From Adineta ricciae (Eukaryota > Rotifera > Eurotatoria > Adinetida > Adinetidae): a stretch of 64,000 nt of DNA. The notes beneath the pieces are model-generated. The model was not told where the DNA came from. It saw only the letters and a program-made list of their open reading frames with translations, and ran no database searches. A program made the translations under genes and the position numbers. The stretch lies in the NCBI GenBank assembly GCA_905250025.1, contig CAJNOJ010000128.1:124001-188000 (forward strand). Reading direction: 5' to 3'. How positions within the stretch are numbered: position 1 is the first letter of the stretch; the number at the start of each line of letters is the position of its first letter. This document shows positions 1 to 13,261 of the stretch, piece by piece.

Positions 1-3000
1 AAGAGTTCAATTTGTTCTCCGACTTCAACTTGAATGGAGTCTTTGGGAATATTTATTGTTGGTTTAACTAGAAAGAAAATGAATTGGTCGAAGATCGTGA
101 ATATTGTGCACACTTACGTCCAATGTCGAGCCGAATCGATACTGACGATGATCCGACAGTATTTTGAACCAAACATGAATAATTTCCACTATCTTCGTTC
201 TCAACAGCATTTCTTATTTCCAAATACCCATTTTCATTGGTTCGATGACGAGTGACCTAGATTACAATCGGCACTGCCAAGGCAAAATACATCTCGATTC
301 TTCATACCAATTCATTCGATTTAAACCATCTCACATCAGGAAAAGTTTCACCTGGAACATTACATATCAAATCGACATTGTCTCCTGGAGAAATAAGTAT
401 ATGAGAATTATCTGTTGATACCATCGGTGGGTCTAAAATCCAACATAGAAATGATTGGTTATCTTTCAATGAATTCTTTTACCAGCATAAATCAATTGTG
501 CTGTTTTAATATCTTCTCCTGCAGTATTACTTCCAATACATTCGTAGAAACCTTTAGAGAATTGAAGTATAGATATAGTCATTGCTGATATCGTTTCTCT
601 ATACCTTCATCAGCTTTGGTTGCCGTCATAATGTTTAATACACCATTATGACTTCGTATCGTTGATGACTGTTCAATTGGATTCTCATTATTTTGTCGTC
701 GCCATATCAATAATGGACGAGGTATGCCATTCATAACGATACATGACAATGTAATGTTCCAATGATGTGAATATGTAATCGTTTGAGGATATATATAAAC
801 GTGTGGAATTTCTATTGATTGAGAGAGAAAGGTGTACAGAGTACAATCGATGGAAAACATACCTTGGACGTGTATTGTAATTCGTTCTTGTGTTTCGCCA
901 CCTTCATTCTTTACTACGCAGACAAAAACAGATCCATCGTCCGATTTTTGAATATTTCTAAATATTTCTCTATACAAAAAGAAGGAACCATGGAACAAGA
1001 AAGAGTTTACCGGATTTCTAATGTGCCATTTTCATAAATACTCGTTCGATCTTCTCGTAGTTCAACTAATACCGACGAAGATAGATCTTGTTTCCATATT
1101 AGATCATAATCCTTTGTATCTTGTTGCACAAGACAGTCAATCATCACTGTACTATTGATCAATGCAAATAAAGATTTTGACGGTATAGTCTGAACCACCG
1201 GCGGTGCAGCTATATGCAATGAATTCTAATCAGTCATGATTTTTGTACCTATAAAACATACCGAGTACATCAACTTGAATCTCTCCAATATCAAAACCAC
1301 TTGTACTTGTCGCATTACAAAGATACAATCCTTCGTCATCAGTTTCCAATGGTTGATTGATGGGATACTCGACTGTTGTTATATCAGCACTAAAGAATCA
1401 ACAGAACAGATGAAAATAATCATAATCGGCTCAAGAATTTGTCTAAATACGGATGATTGGATGTTAAAATCAATTGTCCGTTCTTGAACCATTTCACTTG
1501 ATATGAAAGTTGACTTTGAACATGACATCGAAGTTTTGTTGGAATATTCGATGGAATCTGAATAGAATTCATCTCGACGTTAACAACTGGTTTCAATGGG
1601 ACGTAAGATGTTAAAGCTGTTGAGCTCAATCGTTGAAAACGATGACCATCACTGTCAATACCAGTTAACTACAAATGAACAGATTGTTCTCTTTTGTTCA
1701 AATTTAAAAAACAAAATCGATCGTATGTACTCGAATATAGAAGAACGAACTGTGAACAGGTGGTTGGAATTTATTCATCGTAGAATAGAATGTTGGTAGT
1801 TGTGGATTGACTCGGATAGGTTCCTGCACAAGAACATTACCAAATAGATCGACTAATTCAATCTGTTCAGCATGACGGATGTCATCCATATGGTTGACTT
1901 CCACGATTAGATGAGTTAGCGAACCTGAATTGACGGAAATGAGAGATTTTGATGATTAAAATGAAAAATACCTTGAATCGGTTGTCGCCGTGTTCGAATC
2001 AAATCTATCGTTGGATCCATTGAAAACCCATGTCGAAATGTCAATCGACTGAGGCCTGTGATTCGAATCGAATGTGCAGATGAAGATGTTACTTGAATGT
2101 GCCATTGGCCAATCTAAATTCACACGGAATATCTCTATCGAACATGATGCGTCGATCATTTACCATCGGATGTTTAATATTGAGAATATAAACCTCTTTC
2201 AGACGTAAAAGACGGGTAAACCAATCCCGTGGATTCAATGTTTTGTCTACCGAACAAAAAGAAAAGGTGGAATGAAATTAAGAATATCAAAACATACTTG
2301 TCGGATCAACTAGAATCACTTGCGGATTTGAACCACTCACTGATATTGTAAATTCTACAAGTTTCGAATCAACAGCCAGTATGTAATTTTCTTTATTTCG
2401 CTTCATTCGATCGATAACCAAGAGATTAACTTTCCGTGTTTGAGTCGTGTATTGAACAAAGTTAAGAATCTATTCGAAATCGAATTCCCATCAGATTGAA
2501 GTGCATCTTTCCTCGCAAAACTATACCTCGCTGACTTGTTTCTTATGCAAAGTAAATACTTGTCCACTACTAGTCGCAGCGATTTTATGAAATATCTGAT
2601 AGCCAACATGATTTGGATCACCGCAATCACCAGTCATAACAAAAACAACCTTTAAAATATCGATCAGCAAAAAAAGACTGGGAAAAAATTCCATTAATTT
2701 ACTTGACTCTGCTTTTCTTGAATCAATTTCAATACAATATCACCTAACTTATAATCTTTTGAACGAGCATCTGTAAACACATAGATGAAAGAATTGGGTA
2801 ATGATTGTTCCAAAGCTAATTTAATGGCTGTTATCGTCATTTCCGGACAGTCACCACCACCTTGTACAATCAGCTCCTGTAGACCACGTTGAAAGCGTGT
2901 CGAATCACGTGTTTTCAATACGGGTCCAACGTCTAAATATTAAGAATACACTTCGGTTCCTCTTCTTTTCTCTCTTCTCTATACCCGGATCAGCAAACGG

Positions 3001-3207
3001 AATGAGAATATAGTCATAGATTGACTGTTCTCGTCGAAGAGTTGCATTATAGATATGCGTTGCGCCTTGAATAACTTGCAAAAGATCGTCATGCATAGAA
3101 CCAGTGACATCGAATACAAACGTCACACTGGACGTTCCTAATGGTGGATTGATTTGTTTAGACGACGGAATCCATACTAGCAGAATCAAAGCAAGTATTG
3201 TTCTCAT
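1..3207 (-). CDS. HMCN: hemicentin-like protein (VWA plus Ig domains), 5' part only
   Basis: A secreted extracellular-matrix protein of the hemicentin/fibulin-6 family is encoded here; members organise basement-membrane and cell-cell attachments. Translation starts at 3207 with a signal peptide (hydrophobic [11 protein letters not shown]). A von Willebrand A domain follows, with the metal-site motif DVTGSMHDD and the hemicentin hallmarks GGGDCPE and [11 protein letters not shown] (2694-2918). The next exon (about 2530-2650) reads [18 protein letters not shown], and 1977-2120 encodes the conserved post-VWA block around [17 protein letters not shown]. Ig-like domains then appear at about 1420-1630, 1007-1219 and 579-800. 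Many short introns separate the exons. The gene runs off the window at base 1, so the remaining Ig, nidogen-G2 or EGF domains cannot be assessed. The family call rests on the VWA and linker similarity and is firm. Confidence 0.88.
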
Positions 3208-3431
3208 TTGTATTTACTTCGATATTAAATGTATGCAAGCTGGTATAACCATCGATTAAATATGTATATATGCTCGCTTTTTCTTTTCTCATTCAGTTTC
3301 TTTTTTTTGTATGTGTGTGTATGTGTGTAAAGCCTTCAGGATGTGTTCAATCGGCAAACGAGAACGGATGAACGATGACCTAACAGATTAAATCAATGTG
3401 TTACTACTAGTTCGATCATCGAGATATATTT

Positions 3432-3452
3432 ATGCATGCATGCATGCATGCA
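3432..3452. repeat. (TGCA)n microsatellite
   Basis: About five tandem copies of the self-complementary tetramer TGCA lie in the hemicentin upstream region. The tract is an ordinary short tandem repeat. Confidence 0.9.
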
Positions 3453-4514
3453 CGAATAAAATGACTAGCGGTTAAATGAACTTAAGGTAAAGTTATTTCT
3501 TATTTTGTCTCTCGTCTGTCTTTCTCATTCACCATGTATGTGCGAACAATTGGTTCTCATTTAGACACATTAGCCTTCAGGTAAAACATGACTGTTCAAT
3601 TAATAATAGAATCAATAGTAGTCAAAACATTATCATCACGTCATAGAATGGTTTCACAAGGTCAAGACGGTTGGCTATTGTACTAATAGGGCGAAATAAA
3701 TAAATAAATATATATATTCAGCAAACAATCATCTCATTTTCGTATCTACCGACGTCAAACGCTAAGGAAAAGAACCGCCATGTCTATTGAATTTTAACTG
3801 TTGACGCAATATGACCTCATTTATAATTAATTCTCTCGTAAAATAAGGGAAAACTATTGATTATATATAATTTATTCATCGAATAAGAATAAAAAGCTCA
3901 ATCTTGTTAATAACCTACACAGGAATGAAGAGCAAAGAACAGTTTTCTCATTTAATATTTGATTTATATCCTGTCAGAGAATGTTGTTTTTCAAAGGCAA
4001 GTCAATACTACACCAGATCTAAATGCATGATTCTGTTGTGTCCTGATGTCGCAATATTTCCAAACGTTTTTGCATATGCACTAACGCCTCAAATTATTCA
4101 TCACGTCATTGAGTTCTTTTCAGTTAGTTGTGGCAAATATATATATCCGAGCTAGATATATTCATGAACGTGAGTGGCATTAAAACAAGAATGTATATCC
4201 GAATAAATAAGGTAAATGTTTCTTTCATCAACGAGAATAACCGAACCAGCATCCCGTTTAATGACAATAATGCGTGCGAAGTCAGTTTGATCAGTCTGCA
4301 TGTTTGTTAATATTTCGTTGTGTTCCGATTGCCAGATAGAGGAGAGCAAGTCAGCTCCGAGAGTGCATCGAATGATTAGATTCTTGTCTTGTTTGCTGGC
4401 AATGCCTGAGAGAGTCAAATAGATTTGTGAGAATAGAAGAATTGGCAGAACATTCGTGTACGGTATTCATATTTTCTCGTCAGAAAAAAAGGTATACGGT
4501 TAGGAAGAGAAAAA

Positions 4515-4531
4515 GAGAGAGAGAGAGAGAG
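4515..4531. repeat. (GA)n microsatellite
   Basis: An uninterrupted GA dinucleotide tract in intergenic DNA. No coding context is visible. Confidence 0.85.
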
Positions 4532-6078
4532 GGGCTTCCGTTCTTCTCGGTGAATCGCATGTTTGACAGATAAAAGCAACATTCAACATTTTAGTTCTTC
4601 ATTTCCAGGACAAAGGAAGGTAAATGAATGTATTACTCTTGATTATAATCGTGTTCCTCTGAGAGAAAATATTTTGATGTTTAGCTGGATGTTCATCGTA
4701 GAAATTATCGAAAAAAAAACATATTAGCTGCTTTTCCTCATCTTCATGTAGATAAGCAGAAGAGAATCTTGTCTTGTAAAAAAAAGAGATTCTTATTCAA
4801 ATAATGATCTTTTTGAGAAGTAAGAAGAACTGATGTGTTAGACATTCATATTACAAGAGTGCGCGTATTCATGTTCTAGACGTCAAATTTCTCATGTGAC
4901 ATTCGTTGCTAGATAATTGAACACGAGAATGAATAGTTCTTATGACTGACATATATAAGCAGTGAAAAATGAGGAAAGAAACAAGGAAAAAAGCACGAGC
5001 CATCGGCTTATACGCGTCTCTGATGCTTACAATAAGCATGTCAAACGAGTTAGATCTGTTCAAGTTGAATAATGAAAAGAATGACTCGGTGACCAATTAA
5101 TAAGTTAGATAAAAGAAAGAAAAAGGAAGAAATTGGAGACAATATGAAAAGAACGTCTACTAGAGTCTTTTTTTTAGGTTAGATCAATTATAGTCCATTG
5201 TATAAGACATGCCCTACGGAGAAACAAGAATATTCCAGAAGCATAGTCGAAGTCTAACCATGCATTTCAGTAAACATCTCCATAGAACAAAAGAAACTGA
5301 TGAAAATATATGGAAACTGTGCATATTGAAAACAAAGTATGATGTAGTAATTGATTCATATGTATTAGATTGAAAGAGCACTTGAAAGAACGATTTTCTC
5401 TGTTTCTTCTTCTTTTCTGGCAAATCATTCGTTATGATATTCTCCTATGTGAAATGGAGAAGAGAGAGGGAAGTGAACACTTTATCTAGAAAGGCATCTA
5501 TCGATAAATGAAAGATAAGTATACAATGCCACGACTGACGTTGCATACTTCACATAATCACCGTCTATTTCTTGTCTGATGATTTTCAATGTCGTAAGAA
5601 CTTCTTCCTTTGGAAGAGTTCTATTCTTTGCTAGAATCAAACTCAACCTAGCTGCGCTAATTTGCGTTTCTTTCTCCTAATTCTTTGAAAATCTTATCGT
5701 ATGCATCCGCTGTCAGGCGATACATATCCTTTTCCTCTTTTTTTCTTTCTGTCAGCGTAAATCTGACGCATTATTCATCAATATGTCTCTATCTCTTGAT
5801 TATGAAGTGTTCATTCAACATGTATCTGTCGATATATTTACGTTAAATGCGTAGAACTCACTATATTCTCTCTTCTCTATTGTTTCAGTCGACTTTTCAT
5901 TTATATATTTATTAACAGAAACAACAACTCCACAAAGTTTGTCAGTGTTTTTGTTTCTCCCTGTCTCTCTCTCTCTCTCATCTGCTTTTTCTCCCTTTAC
6001 ATTATCATTGACTCATCATTCTAATACCAATTATTATTAGTTTGCTCCCTCTCTCCATTTGTTTCTCGAGGCATCTCT

Positions 6079-6082
<4 letters not shown>

Positions 6083-6109
<27 letters not shown>

Positions 6110-6127
6110 TTATATATATAAAGAGAG
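6083..6127. repeat. (TC)n tract ending in a 24-base perfect palindrome
   Basis: A TC dinucleotide run (6083-6109) passes directly into TATATATA and then AAAGAGAG. Bases 6104-6127 therefore form a perfect palindrome centred on the TA run. The element lies about 170 bases upstream of the Ras-like GTPase start and may be part of its promoter or simply a cruciform-prone microsatellite. Confidence 0.7.
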
Positions 6128-6293
6128 GCAGAGAAAAGTGTGTGTGCCACATCGGTGTTTGACAAGAATAAAATCTCTAACAACATTTTCTTTTCTTTTT
6201 CCTTCTACTAATTTCACCTCTAGTTAAATTTCATCAAAGATTGTCATCGACGTTGTCATTATTCTTTCAACACACAAATTCACTTCAATTAGA

Positions 6294-7986
6294 ATGGACA
6301 TACAGGAAAACGAGGTATGGAGTTTTCTCGATGGATTTTTATAAAACCAGGCGGCAAAGGGATAGAAAGATTACGGTGTTTTTTTCCCTGTAAACTATAG
6401 TTATAATTACATTGGCCAGATAGTAGATAACATAAGATTTTTATATACGACTATTTATTAGTGAAATACGCATCAAAATAGTGCTTAATTTTTGTTGTGT
6501 AGGACAACATTGTCTGTGTAAGTCTTGTTTTTCCTCTGTACTTGTCTTTAGTTTCTAGTTTTTCGGTTTCGTATTACGTTTTGGACATGAACTTGATGCT
6601 TATTTTTGTGTGTTGACTCGTCGTAGAAGAAAAAGCATTGTGTCAAGTGACTGTCTTGTTCGAAACGAATAGCGTTCTCACGCTATTTCTGTGTCTAGTC
6701 AATCCTTTTCCATAAGCGATGTGATTTTCTTCTTGTTCTTTTTCTTAATAGTATTTCTCACTTCAACCGTTCATGAGACACGTTAAAAACTATGCACGAG
6801 TTGATACCTGATGTTATTGACACTCATTTTGCTTTTTTCTTTCCATATACTTCGACAGTCGTTTTCAATGTTTCCAGTTTTATTTTCTTCCTTTGTTTCC
6901 CCACTAGACTAATTCACATCCGTTGATCAAGTTTGTAAAAAAAAAAGTAACTACGCGTTGACAACTGAAGTCTTCGTGTTTTTTCTCAAAATTTAGGCAC
7001 GTATGATCTCTGAGAAGCTTAGTCGACTGCTTTCTTCTTCTCTTCAACAGTTAATTATATGAAAAAGGAAAAGAAAAGTTTCGTATCTGTTTATATTCAG
7101 GATTTGGACGGATTATCGGCAGTACCAAATAGTCCCAAACCAATTACAATGACGGATCAAGATACACGGTATCGTCTTGTTCTACTCGGTGCTAGTCGAA
7201 CAGGAAAATCATCGATAATCAACATGTTTTTGAACGGGAAGTTTTTGGATACGTACAAAGAAACTGTCGAAGATTTACACTATCGAGAGTTTACAGTCGA
7301 TGATAAAACTATCAAAGTCGACATTCTTGATACAGCTGGTAAGCGAAATCAATGCTGTTTTCGTCACGAACGTGATTAACATTGCTTCTATTTTCCACTT
7401 AGGTAATATGGAATTTCCTGCCATGCGTCGTTTATCAATAGCAACATCACATGCGTTCATTCTTGTCTATAGTAAATTTGCAATTCTGAATAGAAATTCA
7501 TGGTTTGCCTAATTGATTATTCTAGGTGTCGATAGCATGTCATCGTTTGAAGAAATTCGTCATATAATTCTACAGATTAAAGAGCAACGCACAAACTATG
7601 CCGAAATTCCTATTGTTGTTGTGGGAAACAAAACTGACCGAACATCTGTACGCGAAGTCGAAGAACAACATGTTCAGACAATGCTCAGCGAGCTTGGCCC
7701 ATTGCATTGTCGTTCCACGGAGTGTACAGCATTGGATCGTGCGTCGACCATCGATATTTTCCTCAAACTACTCAGTCTTGTTCAATTATCAGCAGCAAGA
7801 CAACTAAGTCCTATTCTTCGGCGAAAAGTCAGTGAACGTTTGAAGAAGAAAGAATTTGAAGACAAAAGTGACAAAAGTATTAATCGTAGTAGAAGTCTCA
7901 TACGACGAACATCTATGAAAAAGAAACCAACGTCATCAGGAGGTGATAAAAATTCACCGGAAACACCTGATTGTTTAGTTTCTTGA
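6294..7986 (+). CDS. Ras-dva/RASD-type small GTPase
   Basis: A membrane-tethered small GTPase of the Ras superfamily. The model has four exons: 6294-6314, 7101-7338, 7403-7471 and 7526-7986, all joining in phase. The first exon supplies MDIQENE. The G1 loop is GASRTGKSS, the switch region carries TVEDLHYREF, G3 is LDTAGN, the family-typical EFPAMRRLSI follows, and G4 is GNKTD. The basic C-terminal tail ends in CLVS, a CAAX prenylation box. The PAMRRLS block and the tail motif LSPILRRKVS fit both Dexras1/Rhes (RASD) and Ras-dva proteins; VEDLH and PIVVVGNK lean to Ras-dva. G5 is CTA rather than the usual SAK. A polyadenylation signal (7988-7993) begins one base after the stop codon. A 786-base first intron separates the tiny first exon from the rest. 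A start at the internal ATG near 7150 is the alternative. Confidence 0.85.
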
Positions 7987-8210
7987 AAATAAAGAATCTC
8001 CTTTTCTTTTCGTCTTATTTTGTTTTATTTCTTTCTATAAATACGTATGTCTTTATATCTCAACCTACTTTTCTCTCTCATCTTTTTTTTCTGCAATAAA
8101 ATATTAACTGACAGACATAAGTATTTCCACACGAAGTCCTTGTTTTATTTTACTTATCTATCTCCTTATATTTGCACCCATTCTTTTGTGTTTGAACACC
8201 AATATTCCAT

Positions 8211-8815
8211 CTTCTTGCCCATGATCGCATTACTGTAATCATTTGATCTTCTACGGAAACAGAAAACGAGACAATACCATCCAAAACTACCATTATTTTC
8301 TACTTTTACCTCCGCAATAATGTATTTTTCTAATTAAACTTTATCTATGTTCATTCTCGTCCAACAACAACCTGTTAAAATCTTTCTACACAAGCGCTTT
8401 ATACAATAGACTGGGATCGATCTGCTGTCAACGATGAAAAGCATGAACAACATACGAGTAGTATCCTCACTAAACCTGACAAAAATACCACATACAACAA
8501 TGTTCCTAAAGTGTTGTCTGTGCTTTGTATCAATCAACCCAAGTATTGAAATGAAACTTTATATAAAACGTGGGTTCCTTTTCTGAGTAGAACATCGTGC
8601 TAACCATCTGTGATATTTATTCTTGATGAGATATTTCCTTAGCTTCATGCATTAGACTTATGTGTAGTTAAGGACGAATTTATGACTGCTGGAGAAGTGT
8701 ATTTTACACGACTGAAGCATCATAGAATCGTTGATGTGGAAAATAATAAGCAATCATGCATTGTTGACTCTAGACAATAATGATTATTCACTCAAGAAAG
8801 CATTCTTTTAAAAAC
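8211..8815 (-). pseudogene. decayed partial duplicate of the IFT56/TTC26 3' end
   Basis: This stretch is recognisably similar in DNA to the last exons of the intact IFT56 gene at 10229-11130. Shared blocks include the final-exon sequence around CCCATGATCG..ATTACTGTAA, the penultimate coding exon (TTTATACAATAGACTGGGATCGATC against CCTATACAATGGATTGGGGTC), CATCGTGCTAACCAT, and the exon containing CATGCATTGT. The copy has lost about 15 bases in the exon matching 10450-10530 and much of the middle, and it has no continuous reading frame. Similarity continues into 3' flanking DNA (about 8094-8210 against 10120-10228), so this is a DNA-level tandem duplication with introns and not a retrocopy. It is in the same orientation as the parent gene, downstream of it. 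Confidence 0.75.
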
Positions 8816-10228
8816 ACAACAAAAACTTGCTGAGAATAAGAACACGATTGTTCATTTGTTGCTAACAGTTTGCTTGCAATCATAGATAGATATGCTCAGA
8901 GCAGGTATGACTTTTCACTACTGGTAATTTCACACCTCGAGCTCTGAACGTCCTTTTTAAATGATTGTGACTGTTAAATTAAGAAACACAAGCGGTCGTA
9001 AAACACTGTCAAATCACATTTGTGACAATTGTGTTATGAACTGCTATGCTTTGGAGATCTGGTCGAATTTATATGTTATACTGAACGAACTTTTTGATTA
9101 CAAACAAAAGAATTGTGTAACAGTACGCAGGAGCAAGTCGGAATATAAATACATCGGAGTTTTTTCTAGGTCTTGATAAAAGTTACCTTGCAAGTGGATG
9201 CGAGAACAAAAGTGTTATGTAATGTCTTTTAATGATGAAAGAACGGCATGCTCATGATTTTTAAGATTGACGAAAGGAAGTGTCACTTTTATATGAAGTT
9301 TAAAATGTGATAATTTTTCTATCTAGTTGCAAGTTAGATACTTCAGTGCTTAGAAGAATGAAAAATAGTAATTAACAGGCGAAGAGAAAAGTAGTTTTCA
9401 TTGCTTCAATCGCCTTTGGTTTGTTGAAATTGGTCATTCAATGTACCTGATGTGAATACAGAATATCTCATAAGCTATTCTGTGTCAAAATTAGTAATAC
9501 AGAAAATAACAATCAACTCTTTTATCTAGAGAAAACCATGTGGAAGATTAAAGCGTGCTTGAAAGTGAGAGAATTACGTCACTAAAGTTGCATTGGCTAG
9601 TAATAGAAGTTGTTGTCTTTTGTAGCACGCACACACACATACAGAAGATGATATTGGACCTTTTTCGAATACTCATCGAAATCGCAAATTAGAATTTGGC
9701 CTATTGAATCTCTTGATCTGAAACTCGCATCGCATGTACAAACTACCCAGATTTCGGGGATATGTATGTAAAAATGTCATCTTTACAGATGAAAGTAAAA
9801 AGAAAAATCTTACATATATTATTTCTAACGGTCACGTTCAAGGTGTAAACATTTTACAGTTATCATATAAGTTTACCAGTATAGTTCTCGAAATGCAAAT
9901 GAAATAAAAGCATATGAAGCCACTTTTATCTATCTTCACGTGGATCTGTACCGCCGTCCTAACACCCACATTCTCGAAAATATCCAACATCGATCTAATG
10001 AACAGAGTAGATGTATAGTTAACTATATATTAAGAAAAACGCATGCATCAAAGCACATGACCGCTTCATTTCACACTGTAATTTAACTCATATGTCATCA
10101 CTCGTGTCTTTTCTTTTATACAATAAAATATTAATTATTAGACATAGGTAATCATCTTTTTTATTTCATGATAAATTCATTTTCTAATATCTTGCCATCT
10201 GTTTGTAAACACACACATTCTACTTTAT
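8816..10228. other. intergenic region between IFT56 relic and IFT56
   Basis: AT-rich DNA with no supported gene. The first part may still contain weak relics of IFT56 introns (a GATATGCTCA block near 8890 resembles one near 11200), but this is not convincing. The end of the stretch, from about 10120, is the 3' flank of IFT56. Confidence 0.4.
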
Positions 10229-12840
10229 TCATATACCAGCGTTATTTCTTTTCGCCCATGATCGGATTACTGTAAGCATTTGATCTTCTACATGAAGAGA
10301 AAAAAAATACAAAACTAAGATCACTGGTTTTTCATTCTTACCTTCCGGGTACTGCGAGTTTCGTAATAATGGCAACAGATCGTGTAGTTTACTTCTAATA
10401 GAACACATTAGTCGAATAATTTTTTACAATGAAATTTTATCTACCTTGATTCTCGACCAACGATGATTTGCTGAAAGCATCCTGCACAAGCACCCTGTTT
10501 ACCATTCCTATACAATGGATTGGGGTCAATCTGTTGCAAACGATGAAAAGCACAAGCAGAGTACAAATAGTATCTATGCTAAACACGTCCGAGAGAAAAA
10601 AATCATGCATACAAAAATGTTCTGAGATGTTATCCTTACTTTGTAACAGTCATTTGCGATCAATTCAAGAAATGACAATGGATTTTTCGAACGATCGAAT
10701 TTGAGATAGAGTTCCCAAGCAAGATGTGGTTTATTGTTCTGAATATGGCATCGTGCTAACCATGAGAGATAAACATAGTCATTTTTAATATTCTCATTAC
10801 CAATAAGAAGCAACGCCTATAGTACATCAGAAGATATTTCCGTTTTGTTACCATTCTTTGTTCTTACCTCTTCTGCTTCATGCCATTTCTGTTCCGAACC
10901 TTTGGCTTGTGCATAATTGAAGTTGAATGTATCATCATTAGGAAAATAAGCCTGAAAAGAATGCAGATGATCAGTGAAAAGCGTATTGTGTGCGAATGAA
11001 GTGACTTTAATTGAACTTAAGTAGACTAAAACATCATAAAACCGTTGATGAAGAAAGTGATAAGCAGCCATGCATTGTCGACCCGGGATTGTATCTATAA
11101 ACAACGATCATTCATCCGAAGAAAGCCACAAGTAAATGTTATGTACCGCATTCGAGAGGAGAACTACCGATAGTTTGAAAATACGTTTGAGCTTGTTTGA
11201 TATGCTCATGCTAAATTGTTTGTATGCACGACATATAGCATCGAACGGATGGAAATAGAATAGTTTCTTACTGAGCGATGTTTCTGCCCATAGTTAGCAT
11301 GAACAATACCTTGCAAAATGTATTCAATCGCGTCATTTGGTTCGACATTTTTCATCAACTCAAACGCTTGCTCACAATTGTCTATAAACAGTAAAATATC
11401 ATTCTATACGGAATTTCCTGAATGGATATTTACCTTGTTTGAGATGGTATATGGCTAGATTATAACGTGCTTCAGGAATCACATCGATCAATTCATTAAA
11501 TACTCGGAACGCATCTGGATCGTCTTGAAACACAGTCTAAACTATTTGAAATAGAAACAAGATGTGAAAGTAAAATATACGTACCATATTATGCTGAAAT
11601 ATTTCTTTTGCATGATGAAATGAGATATTAACATTATCAAGAAGTTGTTTGAGATCATTCTAAACACTCGTTTATATCAATCCTAATATCGATACAAAGC
11701 ACTGTTTACTTCAGCTCTTTTTCTATTGTATAACTTGTACTGATTACATGCCTGAATGTTCACAGCTGTCACTGAATCCGGATATTTCTTCAAATAGATG
11801 TCGAGTAATTCTTGTGACATATCGAAATAATCTAATTTATAATAGCAAAGTGAAACATAAACATTCAACGCCAAATAATCTCTAAGGAACGAAATCTTCT
11901 TAGCTTTTTTTTCCGTGGAGGAGACAAAAGAAGCTTTACCGATTTTTTAATAAGTACCGTTTGTATATATTAAGTGCTTGATGGTATTCATGTTTCATAT
12001 ATTTCATACTAGCGAGACACATTTGATTCTGGACATCATCTTGAAGTTGATTTTGATAATGTTGAAATTTGTCTTGATGATTTTGTTTGTGTGCAATATG
12101 AAATAGAAGTCGTGTTTGCAGAGACGATTCTGGTGCTGTGTTTTGAAATTATACGAGAAAATGAGATAGTAAAAGAAAGATTTTTTTCCCTCAGAAACCT
12201 TTCAATGCAGTTTGCTCGGCTTGTTCATAATTTCCCAACATAAAGTAACAACACGCTAGGTAGACGTAGATTCGACCATCATGGTGATCTCTTTTTAGAA
12301 GATTGTCATATTCCTATTCAGAAAACAAGCTTTTCTATTGATCTAGACGATGGATCGATGAAAATAAATGAGTGGGAAGGATGTGAAGAAACAACGAAGC
12401 TTGATTAATAACTTCCGACAAGCGTTTGAGAACGAATGATTGATTCAAAATAGTAATTGAATATTGGAACATTTCAATTCTATTTCATAAGGTGTTATTT
12501 GTCTACTTACACCACGCGCACGTCGATAATCTCCTGTATGAAAAGCGGCAAATGCCAACCAATGATCGAGATCGTCTATTTTTGTGTCATTCTCTCGACA
12601 AAACTATGAAAGATAGAGACCTTTGAATTCGTAGCTGCCGTTCAAAGTTCAATTCTCACTTCGAGAAAAGCAATGGCACCCACATAATCACGTTGAGCGA
12701 TATAATCATCGAGCTTCAGTACTTGCTTCTTCGATGGTTCTAGAGCAGGTGAAGCGTTCTTAGAATGGAAGTGTATCTAATGAAAAGAGATGAATAAAAA
12801 TCAAACATCTTTTATCGTTCCGAGTAGACCGTCTTACCAT
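10229..12840 (-). CDS. IFT56: intraflagellar transport protein 56 (TTC26)
   Basis: A tetratricopeptide-repeat subunit of the IFT-B complex, needed for assembling and moving cargo in cilia. About a dozen short exons run from 12840 down to the stop at 10229-10231. The ATG at 12838-12840 sits directly before the first intron, and the next exon encodes [20 protein letters not shown], matching the family N-terminus. Diagnostic blocks include [19 protein letters not shown] (11683-11874), [20 protein letters not shown] (10817-11104), [12 protein letters not shown] and [11 protein letters not shown] (10574-10813), then [20 protein letters not shown] (about 10450-10530), and the terminal exon [10 protein letters not shown]. 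All recognisable parts of the family are present, so the gene looks intact. A broken copy of its 3' end lies downstream at 8211-8815. Confidence 0.93.
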
Positions 12841-13261
12841 GTGAAATGTATCTGATAGAAAGAAGATGTCTCATCGGAAGTTAAATTATCTTAACCATAA
12901 ATAATGATTTTCCTCTATGCAACACCTCTAGGCTTTTAAGTACGGTCTGTCATAGGTGTCGCATGTTCTATTGAAGAACGTAACAGATTTTCTTGCAGTC
13001 ATAATGACGGAATTCTTACTGACACTCGCGTGCCGGATTGTTCTCTTGCGTTTACAATTACATTAAAGAACTGCGAATAGTAGATGAGAATAGAAGTTAA
13101 AAAATCATGCAATAAATGGTTATTTATTCATCAGTTAGAAGTAAATGAAACAGAACTAGTCTAATGTGCACCTTTTGATAGAAATTAGTTGGGATTGTAT
13201 TTAGCAAAACGACAAATGAACTGTTTGGTTAGTCCATGTAAAACAAAGGAAATGGCGATGA
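12841..13261. other. short spacer between IFT56 and peroxidasin genes
   Basis: About 420 bases holding the 5' leader and presumed promoter of IFT56 and the 3' flank of the peroxidasin-like gene. No additional gene is visible. Confidence 0.5.

Larger units (their letters stand above)
3208..6293. other. intergenic region with simple repeats
   Basis: This is the spacer between the divergent hemicentin and Ras-like genes. It holds AT-rich sequence and several microsatellites (TGCA, GA and TC tracts). An open stretch on the minus strand at 4152-4418 lacks an ATG but follows a plausible splice acceptor; I could not link it to a family. I see no supported gene. Promoters of both flanking genes must lie here. 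Confidence 0.5.

Noticed and set aside
4152..4418. Minus-strand open frame of 88 codons upstream of hemicentin, with a plausible acceptor before it
   Set aside because: It has no ATG start, no partner exon and no family resemblance, so it is not annotated as a gene.
6083..6127. TC/TA/GA palindrome considered as a transposon end or terminator
   Set aside because: There is no matching inverted copy, target duplication or transposase, so it is best treated as a microsatellite.
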